Position numbers and translations under genes: made by a program
Notes under the pieces: generated by a model
Database searches by the model: none
Told to the model about the DNA's origin: nothing
The model's input: only the letters and a program-made list of their open reading frames with translations
Assembly: GCA_001910725.1 (NCBI GenBank)
Contig: MJGA01000059.1
Coordinates: 17,143 to 81,142 of the forward strand
Direction of reading: 5' to 3'
Origin: Phanerodontia chrysosporium
Taxonomy: Eukaryota > Basidiomycota > Agaricomycetes > Polyporales > Phanerochaetaceae
Length of the DNA: 64,000 nt
Shown: piece after piece, positions 43,477 through 55,888 of the stretch
Layout: every line of letters starts with the position of its first letter
Numbering within the stretch: position 1 is the first letter of the stretch

Positions 43477-45789
43477 TCAGCTGAGACCGAACAAAAAGGC
43501 AAACACGTCCCGCCAGCCGCGGCGTACGACGACCCGCGCGCCATTGCCGTACACGTCGACGAGCCACTCGATGAATCGGCCGTCGAGCCCGCTGAGCGGG
43601 CCGAGGTCGAACGATTGCAGATCCTTAGGCGTAAGGACGAGGGGAGGTGCGGCGCTGCTCACGCCGCTTGCGAGTTGGTGCGAGTGTCCAGCGCGCTCGG
43701 GCAGGAGCTCTGCGAGGCGCGAGAGCAGGCTGTCTGTGTTCGCCTGGAACGTCTGCAGCAGTGCCAGGGTGGTGGCGACCTGCCGCGCCCGGCGGGAGGG
43801 CAGGTCGGCGTCTTCGAGTGTGTCGTCGTCTGGGCCGCCCTTGCGCGCCTTCGATGCCAGCGAGATATTGTTCCCGCCGAGTGTGCCGCGCGCGCTGGCC
43901 CATGTCCAGACCGAGCTCCCGCTTGTCCGTCGGGCGGACTTTGGTGTCCGGTGCAGAAGCGTACCATCCTCCTGCACGATGGGAGAAGGTGGCGAAGACC
44001 GGCCCTCGATACCCATGCCGACGTTGCGCACGTACATCTTGGACTTGGTTGACTTCGCGTCAGACTCGTCTCCTGCAGCGCCGGTCAGCGTATCGTCGCC
44101 ATTGAGCCGAATGCTGCCCCAGTTTTCCGCACGAGAACCTTCACGATCGCGCGAAGGGGATGTTGATCGCCATGTGCCCATCCAGAGCCCTGCGCATATC
44201 ACGCAGACGTCCTCATAAACGCGCCAGACGTCGGCCCAACCAGAAGTGATACTGGCCAGCCTGCTCTGCGACTTTCCGGTAGGGTAGAAAGTCGATGGGG
44301 AGGGAGTAAAGGTGGTGGCCACAGGCTCCGACCCGTCGGAGCTAGACTGTATGATCCTGTCGAGTTCCGTCCACTATGCGCCCTATGAGCAGATACAGTA
44401 GCAGCGGCAGATTAAAACTTACGAGCTTAACGTCACTCCATGTGAAGCGGACAGTCGACAACTTGTACTTGTCCGCCTTGAAGGTAGGCGAGTCTGATGA
44501 TGTCGCTTTCGGGGATACCATCGTTGGCCTGCTACCTCGAGTGGGAGAAGCCGTCAAGTCGACTAGCAAGTCGTAATACTCGGGCTTCTCCAGGAATATC
44601 GCATCTGTCGTACATGCCACCCAACCACGCCCGTCTACGTTCTCCTCTTTCAGTCTGTCGAGGTCGTGCAGAGTGACAACGCCGAGGACCTTCACGCCTG
44701 CACGAGCCTTGTCTTTAAGCTTCCCTTTCGCTGCCGACGAGAAGCCGAACGCCGAGGGTTCGTCGATATTGAAGGACGGTGTGGTTTGCGCCTCAAAACA
44801 CATGTCAGCCGCGACCTGGCAGAGTACGCACGCGGGCTCGACGGGTGGCGCGGTGTAGATGAGCACACGTCGGCGTCCGAGAATGTGTTTGTAGAGCGTG
44901 AGAGACGACGGGCCTAGCGCGCGCAGGAGTTGGGGTAGATGCAGGGTCGGATTCATCTGCGCGTCCCTGTCTTGCGATGACGACGACGACGTGCTGAAGC
45001 GCGTAGACGCAGCAGCAGGCGTCGGCGGTACAGACTCGTAGTCCAGGGCAAAGCCAGACATTTCAGCGTCCCATCCCCTCCAGTCTCCCGCTCCGCCAAG
45101 ATCGGGTTGCCGGACCTGTCGCTCCTTGAAGAACGCCCGTGCCGGCTCCCAGTCACTGTCCACCGGTTCCAGCGCAGACCCCGAGGCGGCGCTCCGGTCG
45201 TCCATGCGCTGGTATATCGTGTTCAGGACTCTCTTCAGGTCTGAGACATGTTTCCATGGACGTGAGCGAGTGCCCTTCGCAAGCAGGATGCCCAGGGACG
45301 ATAATCGGAAACCCCGATGGCCATGCTCGGACGTTGGTCTGCGCCTGAAAATGCATACACCTTGGTGCGAGGCTTTTGTGAAGTAGCTGCAGCAGCGTGG
45401 GGTCGGGTCAGCCGAGACACTCATGGGGAGTGAGATATGAGCGTAAAGGGCTCACACTACGTCCTCTTCGACTAGATGCAGTCCGCTGGGGAGACAGCTG
45501 AACTCTACATGGCTCAGGTCGAGGTCTGCACACAGGTGAGTGCTAGTCGAGGAACGCTCGTGGGGACGTACCATCGGTTGCCTTCAGCGACCAGTCCAGG
45601 ACATTCCCCTGCGTCGGATGGAACGAAGCGTGGAATATCGCCACTGCAGCGGGCATAGAAGTCAGTATGCTGTGACCAAACGTGCAGAGTGCAGTGCCGG
45701 AGAGTGTTCCAGCCGCACACACCCCGTCCACGCGAGGGGGACTCACCGACGTCTTGCGGGGGCCGCTGCCTCACCTCCGACGCGCTCAT
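43477..45789 (-). CDS. DENND11/LCHN-like protein (DENN-fold family)
   Basis: A member of the LCHN/DENND11 branch of DENN-related proteins, thought to act in membrane-traffic or Rab regulation; the yeast-type fungi have only distant relatives. Short 5' exons start at 45789 and splice to MSASEVRQRPPQDVVAIFHASFHPTQGNVLDW and then LDLSHVEFSCLPSGLHLVEEDVV, both family blocks. A long exon (about 45396-44393) contains YFTKASHQGVCIFRRRP, and RRRVLIYTAPPVEPACVLC, the hallmark of the family. A 48-nt intron precedes the final exon, which begins WTELDRIIQ and runs to the stop at 43477. The C-terminal half is longer and more Ser-rich than in animals. It is divergently arranged with the prefoldin gene, 264 bp apart. 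Confidence 0.82.
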
Positions 45790-46053
45790 GGAGGATGCAG
45801 GAACGGAAAACGAGGAAGGAAGGACCTGTACAGGCCAGCGTGCCCCAGGGGAGGTGATGGAAGGCGAATAAGTTATAGCCGAGCTTTAAACTTGATGTCA
45901 GTACGTGTAAAGGGTGTTTATGCCCGAGTTCCCACAGTAACAAAAGTAAGAATTCGAATTGTAATAGTTGTAAATGCTGGGTCTCAAGACGCGCTTCGAC
46001 GTTGCACACTTCCCCAGTACTCACTCCTGCAATCTACTACCATCTCACTAGAG

Positions 46054-46691
46054 ATGGCGTCGTCGTCGTCACAGCCGCAACAGGTTAACGTAACTGACCT
46101 GGACCTGCCGCAACTGGCTGAAGTCCGCAGGCAGCTGGAAGAGGTGCGTGTCCCGCGCTCAAAGGCTTGCAATTTGGAATGACTTTCTTAACACGATTAT
46201 CAGGAATTGAGCCATCTCACGAACTCCTTCACTCAACTGAAGCAAGCGCAAGCGAAATTCAAGGCGTGCATTGACAACGTCGCAGAGGTGAAGCCGGATA
46301 ACAGGGGTGCGTAGCGTGCTTCAGTCCAGGAACTGCATGTGCTCACTTGCAAGGCAGACAAGACGATCCTTGTACCATTGACCAATTCCCTGTACGTCCC
46401 CGGGAAGCTTTCCGACATCGAGAACGTCATAGTAGACGTTGGTACAGGGTACTACGTGAAGAAGGTATGCTCGCTCTTCCAGAACCATTATCGGTCTCAT
46501 CTAAAGTCGCGTCCGTACCCTAGACACGCGCGCAAGCAACAAAGCACTATTCTGCCAAAGTGGATTATATCCGTACAAACCTGGAGACGCTGCAGGAGAC
46601 TATCCAGAAGAAGCAGGAGAACTTAAACTACCTTGTACAAATAATGCAGGTGAAGCTACAGGCCCAGGCGACTGCGAAGGAATCCAAGTGA
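46054..46691 (+). CDS. GIM5: Prefoldin subunit 5 (alpha-type; GIM5 family)
   Basis: A subunit of the hexameric prefoldin chaperone that passes nascent actin and tubulin to the CCT chaperonin. Four exons join to about 165 residues. Exon 1 encodes [21 protein letters not shown], then comes the [19 protein letters not shown] coiled coil, the central hairpin [18 protein letters not shown] with [10 protein letters not shown], and the C-terminal coiled coil [23 protein letters not shown]. The signature SLYVPGKL and YYV are as expected for subunit 5. Splice junctions were placed by matching the family reading frame; the second acceptor is read as ggcag. Confidence 0.92.
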
Positions 46692-47286
46692 TGCATCGCA
46701 CCCATGTGGAGATTATCACTCTTCAGTATTGTTCGGCATGGCTTGAGGTGAGCACTTCAGCTGCGCGATCCAGCCCATCGCGGGACATTCGAGCCACTGG
46801 CAGTGTGTTCATGATCATTAATGCACTGGTGTCGCTTCAGTATGTACAACACAGCGCACCCTGCAACTAGTTGATACTGTACATAGAGGATGTCGGTCTG
46901 CAGCTTTGTGCTCTGCTGTAACCTCTGCTCTGGGGTAGAAGTAAATCTTGCGTTACTTACTTCGTAACAAACTAGTACTTGCATCCATTACATCCAGTCT
47001 TACCTGCGGGGCGCCATGCCTTATCCGACGTTTGCTTCGTCTACTTACCCTTGCCTTGCCTATCGATTTACTAGTCATATAGTTGAGAGTTTGCTGCCCA
47101 TAGTGTTCCCACCTCTGCTTTCCATTCCCAAGCACAGCAGAAAGGCCGACTCTCCGAATCCGCATCAGCATACAAGTCGTATAGGATTATTCCGCAGATA
47201 CACAGGTACGAGCGTCAGGTAAGGTGGATAGCCCGGGGTGAACTCTGCTGCGCCTCCTCTTTCCAACAAACCACCACATGCAAGTC
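46692..47286. other. Intergenic spacer
   Basis: About 600 bp between the prefoldin stop and the PIN-domain gene; lower GC, with nothing I can annotate except the expected 3' and 5' flanks. Confidence 0.5.
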
Positions 47287-48499
47287 ATGGCAGACAACAA
47301 GGTGCGGAAGGCATCCTCCGTCGTCCCTCTTAAACCCATCCAAGTCGCACAGGGTCCGACAATGCTGTCCGCGAACAAGATCGCGATGTCCAAAGCTCTC
47401 GGAGCAGCATTCCTCAATCATCAGGTCGAACAGCTCGAAAAGTCGGTTGCGGGGAAGGACCATGGTGCCTGGCGGGATCGAAAAATCAACGGCTCGCAGA
47501 CTCCAAGCAACAGGCGTCCTCCGCAGGGGAACGGCAGCGGACCGAAGATTGTGAAGAAGAGCGGTGAAGTGAGCGGCACTGACGAGCGGCGCAAGCGGGA
47601 AGGGGCAGTTGAGGGGAAAGATGCAGATATTGTGGTCGTCGATGCAAGCGTCCTCGTCCATGGTATCTCTCAGGTGAAGAAATGGTGCAGGGAGGGAAGG
47701 TCGGAGATTGTGATTGTCCCCCTCGAAGGTGCGTATTCCGTCGTCTACCCGGAACAATTCACCCAACTGCCAGGACAGCCCTCAACACTCTGGATCTGCT
47801 CAAGAAAGGGACCAGTGCGCTCGCCCAGCGTGCTCGTACCGCTTCCCGGATTCTCGAGGCCCAAGTAGGCACGAACCCCCGCATCCGGGTCCAGCGCGAT
47901 GACGCCTTCGTCCCCTGGGATAATATCCCCTTCCGTGACGGTCTCCCCCCTTCTCCATCTCCTGAATGGGTGCGCCGCACGATCTGCTGCGCCCGCTGGG
48001 AGGTCGAACACGCCACGTCCGAGACCGGAAAGCCGGGCACACTGCCAAAGGTCGTTCTCGCTGTGCTCTCTGGCACCCCGAGCCCTTGTCGGACGGGCCG
48101 GCTCCCAATGGCGCTATCTCCGCCTCCCCAGTCCCCCTCCCTGCGCCGCAGCCCAACAAGCACGAGCCGCGTGCGATGGGGACCATCGTCGCCCAGTGGG
48201 CTGCCCGGGCCGGTCTCGAGGTCTTCGAGGTTGCCCCCACGCCTCTCCAGAACAGCAAGGACGGATACCCTACTGGCCAGCGCCGGTCTGGCGAACAAGG
48301 TCGCCGCTCCCCCGACGACAACCGCAATCCCCGTGGACGCCGCAACTCCAACAACCAGCACCGCTATGACGGTCGCGGCGCAGGCGGCGGTGCACTCGTC
48401 GAGCGCCCGCCTGCCGTTATGGCCATGATGGAAGCCGTCTCACAGCCTAGTCGTGTCGTCCGCGTCCTCGCGCGCGGCGAGAAGCTGGACCCGAATTAG
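47287..48499 (+). CDS. PIN-domain-like protein
   Basis: Exon 1 (47287 to about 47726) encodes a basic N-terminus and then DADIVVVDASVLVHGISQVKKW, the first strand and acidic residue of a PIN-like nuclease fold; EIVIVPLE ends the exon. After an intron the frame continues ALNTLDLLKKGTSALAQRARTASRILEAQ, then WDNIPF, PEWVRRTICCARWEVEHA and LPKVVLAVLSG. The stretch GTIVAQWAARAGLEVFEVAPTPLQ, which fits the same domain, is in another frame. An intron ending at gccgcag (48151) would restore it, but its donor is weak; a frameshift cannot be excluded. The tail is Arg/Gly-rich (RNPRGRRNSNNQHRYDGRGAG). PIN proteins commonly cleave RNA; whether the active acids are all present cannot be settled from this reading. 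Confidence 0.72.
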
Positions 48500-49309
48500 C
48501 CTAGGCGAGCTCGTCGAACGAACCGACTAGTTACCGAGTGAGCGAGTCTTCTCACCGGCCCTTGGATCCCACGTCGCTGACTTTGCCCCAGTCTGATAGT
48601 GCAGTACAAGACTGCGTGATCCGACCGCAACAACGTAGTTTGTCCGCCGCTTCTCGCTGTGGGCACGCGCAAACGCAGCCTGTCTTGCGCACACAAGCCA
48701 CCTTAGACTGCTCTCTGATCCTCTGCCTTGTGCGGACCCGGCGTCAACACGTTATCTCGGTCGACATGCGCAAGGATTAGATGACCCATACGACCCTTTC
48801 TCCCGTGGAACGCGATGCGAATACGAAAACAAGAATCGGAAAACCTCGGACGCAAGTAAGGAAGACCAGTTTCTCGACGGTGCCTCGGCCTTGTTCCTTC
48901 TTCTGGTATGCCCTGCTGGATCTATGCATCTGTCTTGGGTACGCAGGTTATTGACGGACCGTTCTCTTTTGTTTTCTCCAATGCGGTCTACAGCTCCGAT
49001 TCTTTCGGTGTCTCGTTCCGCCCCTCCCGTTCCGCCCCATGTATGATTACCTATGATGTCTCTGCGATGGACTCCTGCGTCCCGTGATGTTCATATGCCC
49101 CCCGATATCTTCTCTTTCTTGCCTGTATGGTCCCCTATCTCACGCAATACATTCCTCTTACCTCCCTGCATAACTCGAAGTTGCTGAGTCGAGAGTTTGC
49201 GCCAAAGGTACGAAACAACGATAGCATTTAACAATGTATGCAAAGCGGCTACAATAGATGATGGTATATATAGTGTTACAAACACAGCTCAAAACTATAA
49301 TCCACAGCA
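48500..49309. other. Convergent-gene spacer
   Basis: About 800 bp between the stop of the PIN gene and the stop of SAC3 on the other strand. Holds both 3' flanks; no gene recognised. Confidence 0.5.
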
Positions 49310-52300
49310 TTACTTCGACTTCAGAACGCCCTGCGCGAGCGCACGGAGCATAGCGATAGTGACTTGCGGCTTCGGCCCCACATCGCTAAGCGCAGCGGTA
49401 GACGCTGAGGTGCTCGGAGGAGGCGGTGTCAGGAAGCCATCCAGCCCAGAAGTGTCCGCATCGAGCTCCTGCTCCGTGGATGCAGGTGAGAAAGAGAGCT
49501 TGAAGCGCTTGTTCGTAGAACGGGGGCTAGAGAGCGCGAGGTACAATGAATCAGGCCGGCCGGACTGGCATGCAACAAGTGTACGAACCTTCCAGTCAAG
49601 CTCTCGTCTGAAGCAGGTCTCTTCTGGGCCATTGTTGCAGCAGCCAACTGCCTAAGGTGGTCCGCAGTTGCCTGCAGAACACTCTCAAAGCGCCGCTTCG
49701 CCTCCTCGAGATCGGCCCGCGGAATCGCGTACACAGCAGCAAGTTCCTCCCCGAGTACTTCTTCCGCGCGTATGATAGGTAACCGGAGGCACGCGTCCAG
49801 GAAAGGCCCAGACGCATACGCCGCACTGAGATGGGCAGAGTCGTCGAAGTCGACGGGAAGATCGACCTTGATATCCCTCGGGCCGTCGAGCAGGGAAAGC
49901 AGCTCTCGGAGCAGAGCGTTCTGCACGTCCTCGAGGGAACGTACGACCTCGCCATAGCGCGTCCAGTCGAGTCGATCGTTGGCCCAACAGCTGTCCAGCC
50001 AGTCGGTTGCGAGGGTCCGGACGGGCGATGTAAAGATCTCTGTGAGGGCTGACCGGCGATGTCAAGACTAGATTCTGTAGAAAATAAGGATTGAACGTAC
50101 CCTTCCACGACAGTATCGCCGTTAGCTTATCCTCGACATCTATATTCAGTCTGCACAGCAGGTCTTCGAACTTCTTGTCCAAGTCGGTGTCAGAGGAAGA
50201 GATCACTAAGTTTTGGACGTCGCGGATAACACCAGAAGCTCGAAGTTCCTTGACCTACACGGAGTCGTCAGATCTTGCCAACTTTAGCCTAAAGAAATCT
50301 TACCATGTCACCAAAGTCGGGAGCTGCTTCGGGGCCGTCCTTTTCCGCCCAAGTGATAATTGCCAGAGAGGGCTTGAACCGTGGCTGGGACTTCTTGTAG
50401 GCTTCGGCAACATCTCGTAGCCGAGCGCAATCATCCAGGATGCGATATTTTCTACGTTTGACGTCAATATCGTTCACTTGAGCGAAGCTACGCTTGCACT
50501 AACCGCTCCAAAACGTCGCCAACCCCGTCCATTGCCGTGCGCTCAAACACGATGAGTCCAGGCGCGCCAGGGGAGGGCGGATTGTCGATCTTTGGTAGGA
50601 CGGGTATCGAGAATATGCCCTCCGCGTGCCACTCGCCCGACTCTGGTACGTCAAACTTTGTCTCTAACCAAATAGCCGTGCCGTCGTTCACGGTGTTCGT
50701 CGAGAGCCATATACGCCATTCCGGCGGATAGTCCTCGTCTGCGGTCGCCGTGCGCACGCGATGGCGGATGGCTTCAAGGAAAGTGCCACGCGCCCAGCGG
50801 CGTTGATGCTCCTCGTGGTTCTACCGGGATACTATGTTGAGTACGGACCTCTCGTGCAGACTGCTATATGGAACACACCTCTTTCAAGCGTCGTGCGAGC
50901 TCCTCATCTGATACCGGTGGCCGGTAGTCGCTAGAGATGCGCCTCCGCGAGCGTTTCCCGGGGACAGGCTCCGGAGTAGAAGAAGACGACATTCTACGTT
51001 TCTTGGCCTCCGACGGCCGCTCTTTGTCCTCGATAGAGCTGACGCTACTCGACAAGCGGTGCCTGTGAATCTTCTCCTTGTATGTTTCGCTGCGACGCAG
51101 AGCCTCAGTGTAGATCGCATGGTCGGTCGCCTTCTTCATCCATAACTTGAAGTACTTCTTGACCGATGAACTCTTGCGCAAGAACTCTGAGGCCATAGCG
51201 TCGAAGTTTCGAGCGACGTCCTTTGCCTTGCCCTTGTTCTTCGGAGGTTTCGTGGGCGAAGAGGGCTCGCCCGAGCCATTAAGAAGCGTCTTGGAGGAGG
51301 AAGCGACAGCAGTTGGTGCAGTGAACGAGGATGTCGGCGTTCCGAAGGGGTTACCCGCTGCCATCGGCTTGGGTGAAGGTAGTGCAAGAGGACTCAAGAC
51401 CTCTGGGGGGACAGGCGACGAGGGCATTTGCAGACCGAACAAGCCGAGGGACTGCTTGCGAAGTAGCAGTCCGGAGTTTTCCCGCGACGGCGGCGCTGGA
51501 AGCGATGAAGGATCGAACCAGTGCGCAGTCGGGGTCGAGGGCAGCGTAAGAGGTGCAGGCTTCGTCATCTGTGGCATGTTACTTGGAGAGAGGGGTACCG
51601 GCGTAGCTGGTGGCTCTTCGTGAAGCTCAGGCTTGCCAGGGAAGTCCCACAAAGTCTGTCTGCGGTCGATGATGCGAGATGGCCCCGCTTCCGACTGGGT
51701 GTTGACGGCTTCATGAGGGGGAGGTGTTGAGGGCGCTGTTGGAACCTGGGTGGGTTCTGGCTGCGTAATCTCAGGTTCTGGGGAGGCTTGCTGAGCGGTA
51801 GGTGAAAAAACACTGGAAGCGACTGATGCCGAGGACGGTTGGCCTGAGAGGTCTGGTTGTGCTGGTTGGGTGGCGAAGATGCTGGGGGAAGCTTGTATTG
51901 GAGGTTCTGGTGGTGTCGGCTTGGAAGCAAGGAAACCTGGCGTGAATGACGTTGCATTGGGGTTGAGAGGGGACGACACGGCGGGCTTGTACGAGGGATA
52001 GCCGCCAAAAGGTGACTTGGCTGGTGTCGCCGTGGTAGAACTCGGCGGGGGAACAAGCTGGTCAGGGACTGAGACTTTCGGCGGAGACGGCTGCGAAGGA
52101 GCAGGTTGCGTGGACGAAAGGAAGGGTGGTGTCGAGAAGATGTTCGTGGTGGTTGAAGGCTGGGCGAACAAGCCGGCGGCTGGGGCCGACGAACTCGCCG
52201 TGAACACAGATTGTGTACCCGGCGAAGGCCCTGCAGGAGATGGCTGTGTGGACACGCCAAATACTGGCCCACCAAAGACAGACTTCGGGGCGTTGCCAAA

Positions 52301-54133
52301 TGTTGGGCCACCGAAAAGTGATGTTGGTCCATTGGATGCAGTAACGGACGAGGTTATGTTTCCAAAGACAGACTGAGGTGTTGAAGAGGGCCCGAATGCC
52401 GATTTCACATCTTCATTTCGCGCAGGCGGAGGTTGACCGAAGGCAGATGGGGAGGACCCAGAGGTAGGCTGGGAGGAACCGAAACTAGACGTCCATCCCG
52501 CCGCATCATGCTCAGCAGGTTTACCTGACGAAGGGAGCTCCGCATCTTGTGTTTGCTCGGGTGAAGGGGTAAGATCGTATTCGATGACCTGCACCGGGCG
52601 AGACAGACCATCAATGATTTCCGGGATAGTAAGATCTCCTCGGATAGACTCGATATCTTCAATAGTGTCTGTGCCAAAAAGTCGCTCCATGATGCAGGCG
52701 ACAAGGTAGATCATGACAATGTTGTTCTGCTCGCGGAGCACGGCAGCAAGCTGCCCAAAGATTTCCAGAGCTTCTTGATCCACGACGAGCTTCGACGTCT
52801 TAGTGATCGGTGCGCTCTTCGCTTGTACAACAAGCCGGAACTTGGTGACCAGTTGGAAGATGGGATTCTCGAGGATCTCCGGAGGGATATCTTCGTGACG
52901 CTCCTTTTGGTCGCGGATGTGAATGAGACGATGATAGACACGCATCTCCAACTCAGTGGGCGACTGGTATCGCCCTCGCTGATCCTCATAGAACTCCTTC
53001 AGACTCTGCAAGGCTGAGTCGAGTAGTTCAGAAGGACAACCTCTGCATGTACCACACACAACTTACTGTTCATGAGTTGCTGCTCCTCGAGGGCAAGCGA
53101 GAAATTGGGGTTGTCGCGCTCGAGATGCAGCGCGAGAATGTGGAAACGAGCACAGCGATCATGGCACTCGATAGCTAATGCGCCAGTCTCGTGCTGCATC
53201 GTGAAGTCGCTGCGAACAGCTCGCGAGCGGTCCCGAATGAATGTGTAGGTTTCCCTGAAACCTCCGCGTGGAATGAGGTCATGGAAGAGATAGTCGAGAG
53301 TTTTCTGTCGAGTATGTTGCTTTTCTGGACCACTTGATGCCGCTAGGCTGGGCTCACCTTCAGTATTGGTGGTGGGCGAAGGTCGGAGGGCAAAGTCTTG
53401 TCACCCGCCGCGCGCTCGTAAATCTTGACCGCACGTTTATGATCAACGCGTTTGGTTCCAGGAATCTTCGCGGTCATAAGCGCAGATCATAAGAGGTACA
53501 ATGGAGAGCGGAGGAACCACGTACCACTTCCCACCGGTCTAGATTGTTTTCGCGCTCTCTCCTGTATCGCTCAAACCTGGGACACATGTCCATACAGGTC
53601 CCGACCATGGTAATAGCCTCGTCCAAGCGCTTCGGCACCAACGGGTCGTCCATCTTTCCCTCCGCGATTGCTTTCTTGCGTTCGAGCTCGCGGGCTTTGA
53701 CGAGCTATGGACAACGTAAGCTGCCCCAGGCCCTAAAAGTAGTATTCAAGCGCACCTCTTGATAGAACCGCTCCCTTTCTTCTGGGGTTTCTGGTTCCTT
53801 CTCCTCTACATCCGCAACCTCTACCTCATCGTCTTCGATTCCGGAGTGCGCATCGTCGTGGCCCTCGTCCTCCGTCCCGCTCATCACTTCATCGTGCTGA
53901 GCGGGCACCGCGAGATGTTGTGTCTGCTCTGGCGGTCTCGGAGTCGAGCGTCCTGACCCGCGACCCCGACCGCGTCCTCTTCGTGGCCCGCCTCCGCGCT
54001 CCCATCGCTCGGAGTCACTGGTGTGCCCGGAGTTGTCCTGACCGTTAATCCACTGCTTATTGCGGGAAACCGGTCTTGAGGAGGCCCCGTTGATCCTGAA
54101 ACCGCGTCCTCGGGGCTGAAGAGGACCGTCCAT
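49310..54133 (-). CDS. SAC3: SAC3/GANP-type nuclear mRNA export factor (TREX-2)
   Basis: The scaffold of the TREX-2 complex at the nuclear pore, coupling transcription to mRNA export. The gene starts at 54133 with an RGG-rich segment (GRGRGRGSGRSTPRP), then LVKARELERKKAIAEG and VGTCMDMCPRFERYRRE, the diagnostic SAC3 motif, followed by FHDLIPRGGFRETYTFIRDRSRAVRSDFTMQH and SLKEFYEDQRGRYQSPTELEM. The SAC3/GANP domain ends near 52600. The central third is Pro/Ser-rich with about ten FG dipeptides, such as SAFGP, SVFGN and SLFGG. C-terminal exons give LFRERTAMDG-like, KPSLAIITWAEKDGPEA and a helical end LEEAKRRFESVLQATADHL; the last exon finishes QGVLKSK-stop. At least ten introns. Divergent from GPN1 with 236 bp between starts. 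Confidence 0.9.
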
Positions 54134-54369
54134 AGCGATGTGGTCGTGGGCAAGATGCGCGGGCGCCCACTCGAGCTAGGACAGCCGAGCGTCCGTCACG
54201 TGACCGATCCATTATTCGGCGCAATAACGAGTATTTTCCCCTCTCTGAGCTCTTCCTGTGATTTCATCCTGCTCTGTCTCTCTGCCGTCTGGTCTTCCTT
54301 CCTCAGGCTCAGAACTGTTCTATCTTGTTCAAAGAATTGTAGACTCGTCCGCACAAGCAGCAGTCCAGC
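54134..54369. promoter_or_regulatory. Divergent promoter region SAC3/GPN1
   Basis: Only 236 bp separate two oppositely transcribed housekeeping genes, so regulation is probably shared. CpG-rich on the SAC3 side with C/T-rich tracts towards GPN1; no TATA box. Confidence 0.6.
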
Positions 54370-55888
54370 ATGGCTGAAGAAGAGAAGAAGAAGCCCATGG
54401 TCATTATTACCATCGGCATGGCAGGAGCTGGAAAGTCGACCTTCGTGCAACGAATAAACTCGTACCTGCACTCACAGGACCCCCCGTCGCCGCCATATGT
54501 TCTTAACCTCGACCCCGCTGTCACACATGTACCGTTTGAGCCGAACATCGACATCCGGGACACCGTCAACTACCATGAGGTCATGAAGGAGTGTGTGGAC
54601 CGCCGCTAGCACCTGGGTGACTGCGGTTACTCACTGCTCTGTGAAGGTACAACCTCGGTCCGAACGGCGGTATCCTGACCGCGCTCAACCTGTTCACTAC
54701 GAAGTTTGACCAGGTTCTCGAGCTTGTGGAGAAGCGAGCGGAAACAGTCGAGTACGTGATCGTCCTTACTGTCTCCATATGCCTACGTGCCGGGGAGCTT
54801 GTGTGCGAGCATCCTAAGGCTGCCATATCGGAGACATGGCTTCCTCCAGGCTGCTCGTGCTTCAAGCTCCAGACGTACGCTTCGTTCAATGACGCTTTGC
54901 CTCGCGCAACGTCTAGCATGAAAATCCTGCTGAGCTGACATGTGTTCCATAGTTATGTGATTCTCGACACTCCTGGGCAAATAGAAATCTTTACTTGGTC
55001 AGCCTCAGGAGCTATCATCACGGACGCGGTCGCGTCCTCGCTGCCGACTGTGGTCGCGTATATCATCGACACTCCCCGAACGACTGCCCCGGCGACGTTC
55101 ATGTCCAACATGTTGTACGCTTGCAGGTACGTCTCACCCGCCACATTGTGTGCGGCAATGTGCTGACCCCTACGCCCCTACGCAGTATCCTATACAAGAC
55201 AAAACTTCCGTTCATACTCGTGTTCAACAAGACGGACGTCCAGCCGCACGACTTCGCTATCGAGTGGATGCAAGACTTCGAGGCGTTCCAGGCGGCTCTC
55301 GCAGCACACAAGGGCACGACCGACGACGAGGGGGAGCCGACGTACATGCACAGTCTAATGAACAGCATGAGTCTCGTCCTCGATGAGTTTTACAGACACC
55401 TGACAGCGGTTGGTGTCTCGAGCATGACTGGCGATGGCATAAAAGAGTTTTTCGACGCCGTCGAAGCGTCGCGGACAGAGTACGAAAAGTGCGTAACTCT
55501 CTCCATTCGCTTGTCACAGCTTCTCATCTTGCTCCAGGGAGTACCTTCCCGAGCTTCAGCGCGCACGCAAGGCTCGTGAAGAACAACTCAACGCGATCAA
55601 GCAGGACTCGATGACTCGGATGATGAAGGACCTCGAACTCGACCGGGCGCGGAATCCTGAGATGGCGGCGCGTGATCGGTGGGAACCGTCGCAAGAGGAA
55701 GACGAGGATGCGGATGACGACCTCGAGGTCAACATCATAGATCGCAGTATGTCCCGCCGTGCCCAGCGCCGGATTATAGCTGATTGAAGCCCTTTTCAGG
55801 CGAGGAACGTTGGCCGGGCCAGTATATTGACGTGACCCAGATGCGACGCCGAGATGACGAGGGCGTGAGCTGGCCGCGGCCAGGCTAA
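54370..55888 (+). CDS. NPA3: GPN-loop GTPase 1 (NPA3/XAB1 family)
   Basis: A GTPase needed for nuclear import and assembly of RNA polymerase II. The P-loop is GMAGAGKS (about residues 17-24); [25 protein letters not shown] follows, as in the family. Splicing gives [11 protein letters not shown], containing the Gly-Pro-Asn loop that names the family, and [20 protein letters not shown], the G3 motif. [11 protein letters not shown] is the guanine-specificity motif. The C-terminal half has the acidic and basic segment [23 protein letters not shown] and [16 protein letters not shown]. Length of about 390 residues is normal. Exons are joined through short introns near 54590, 54750, 55127 and 55490. 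Confidence 0.95.
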
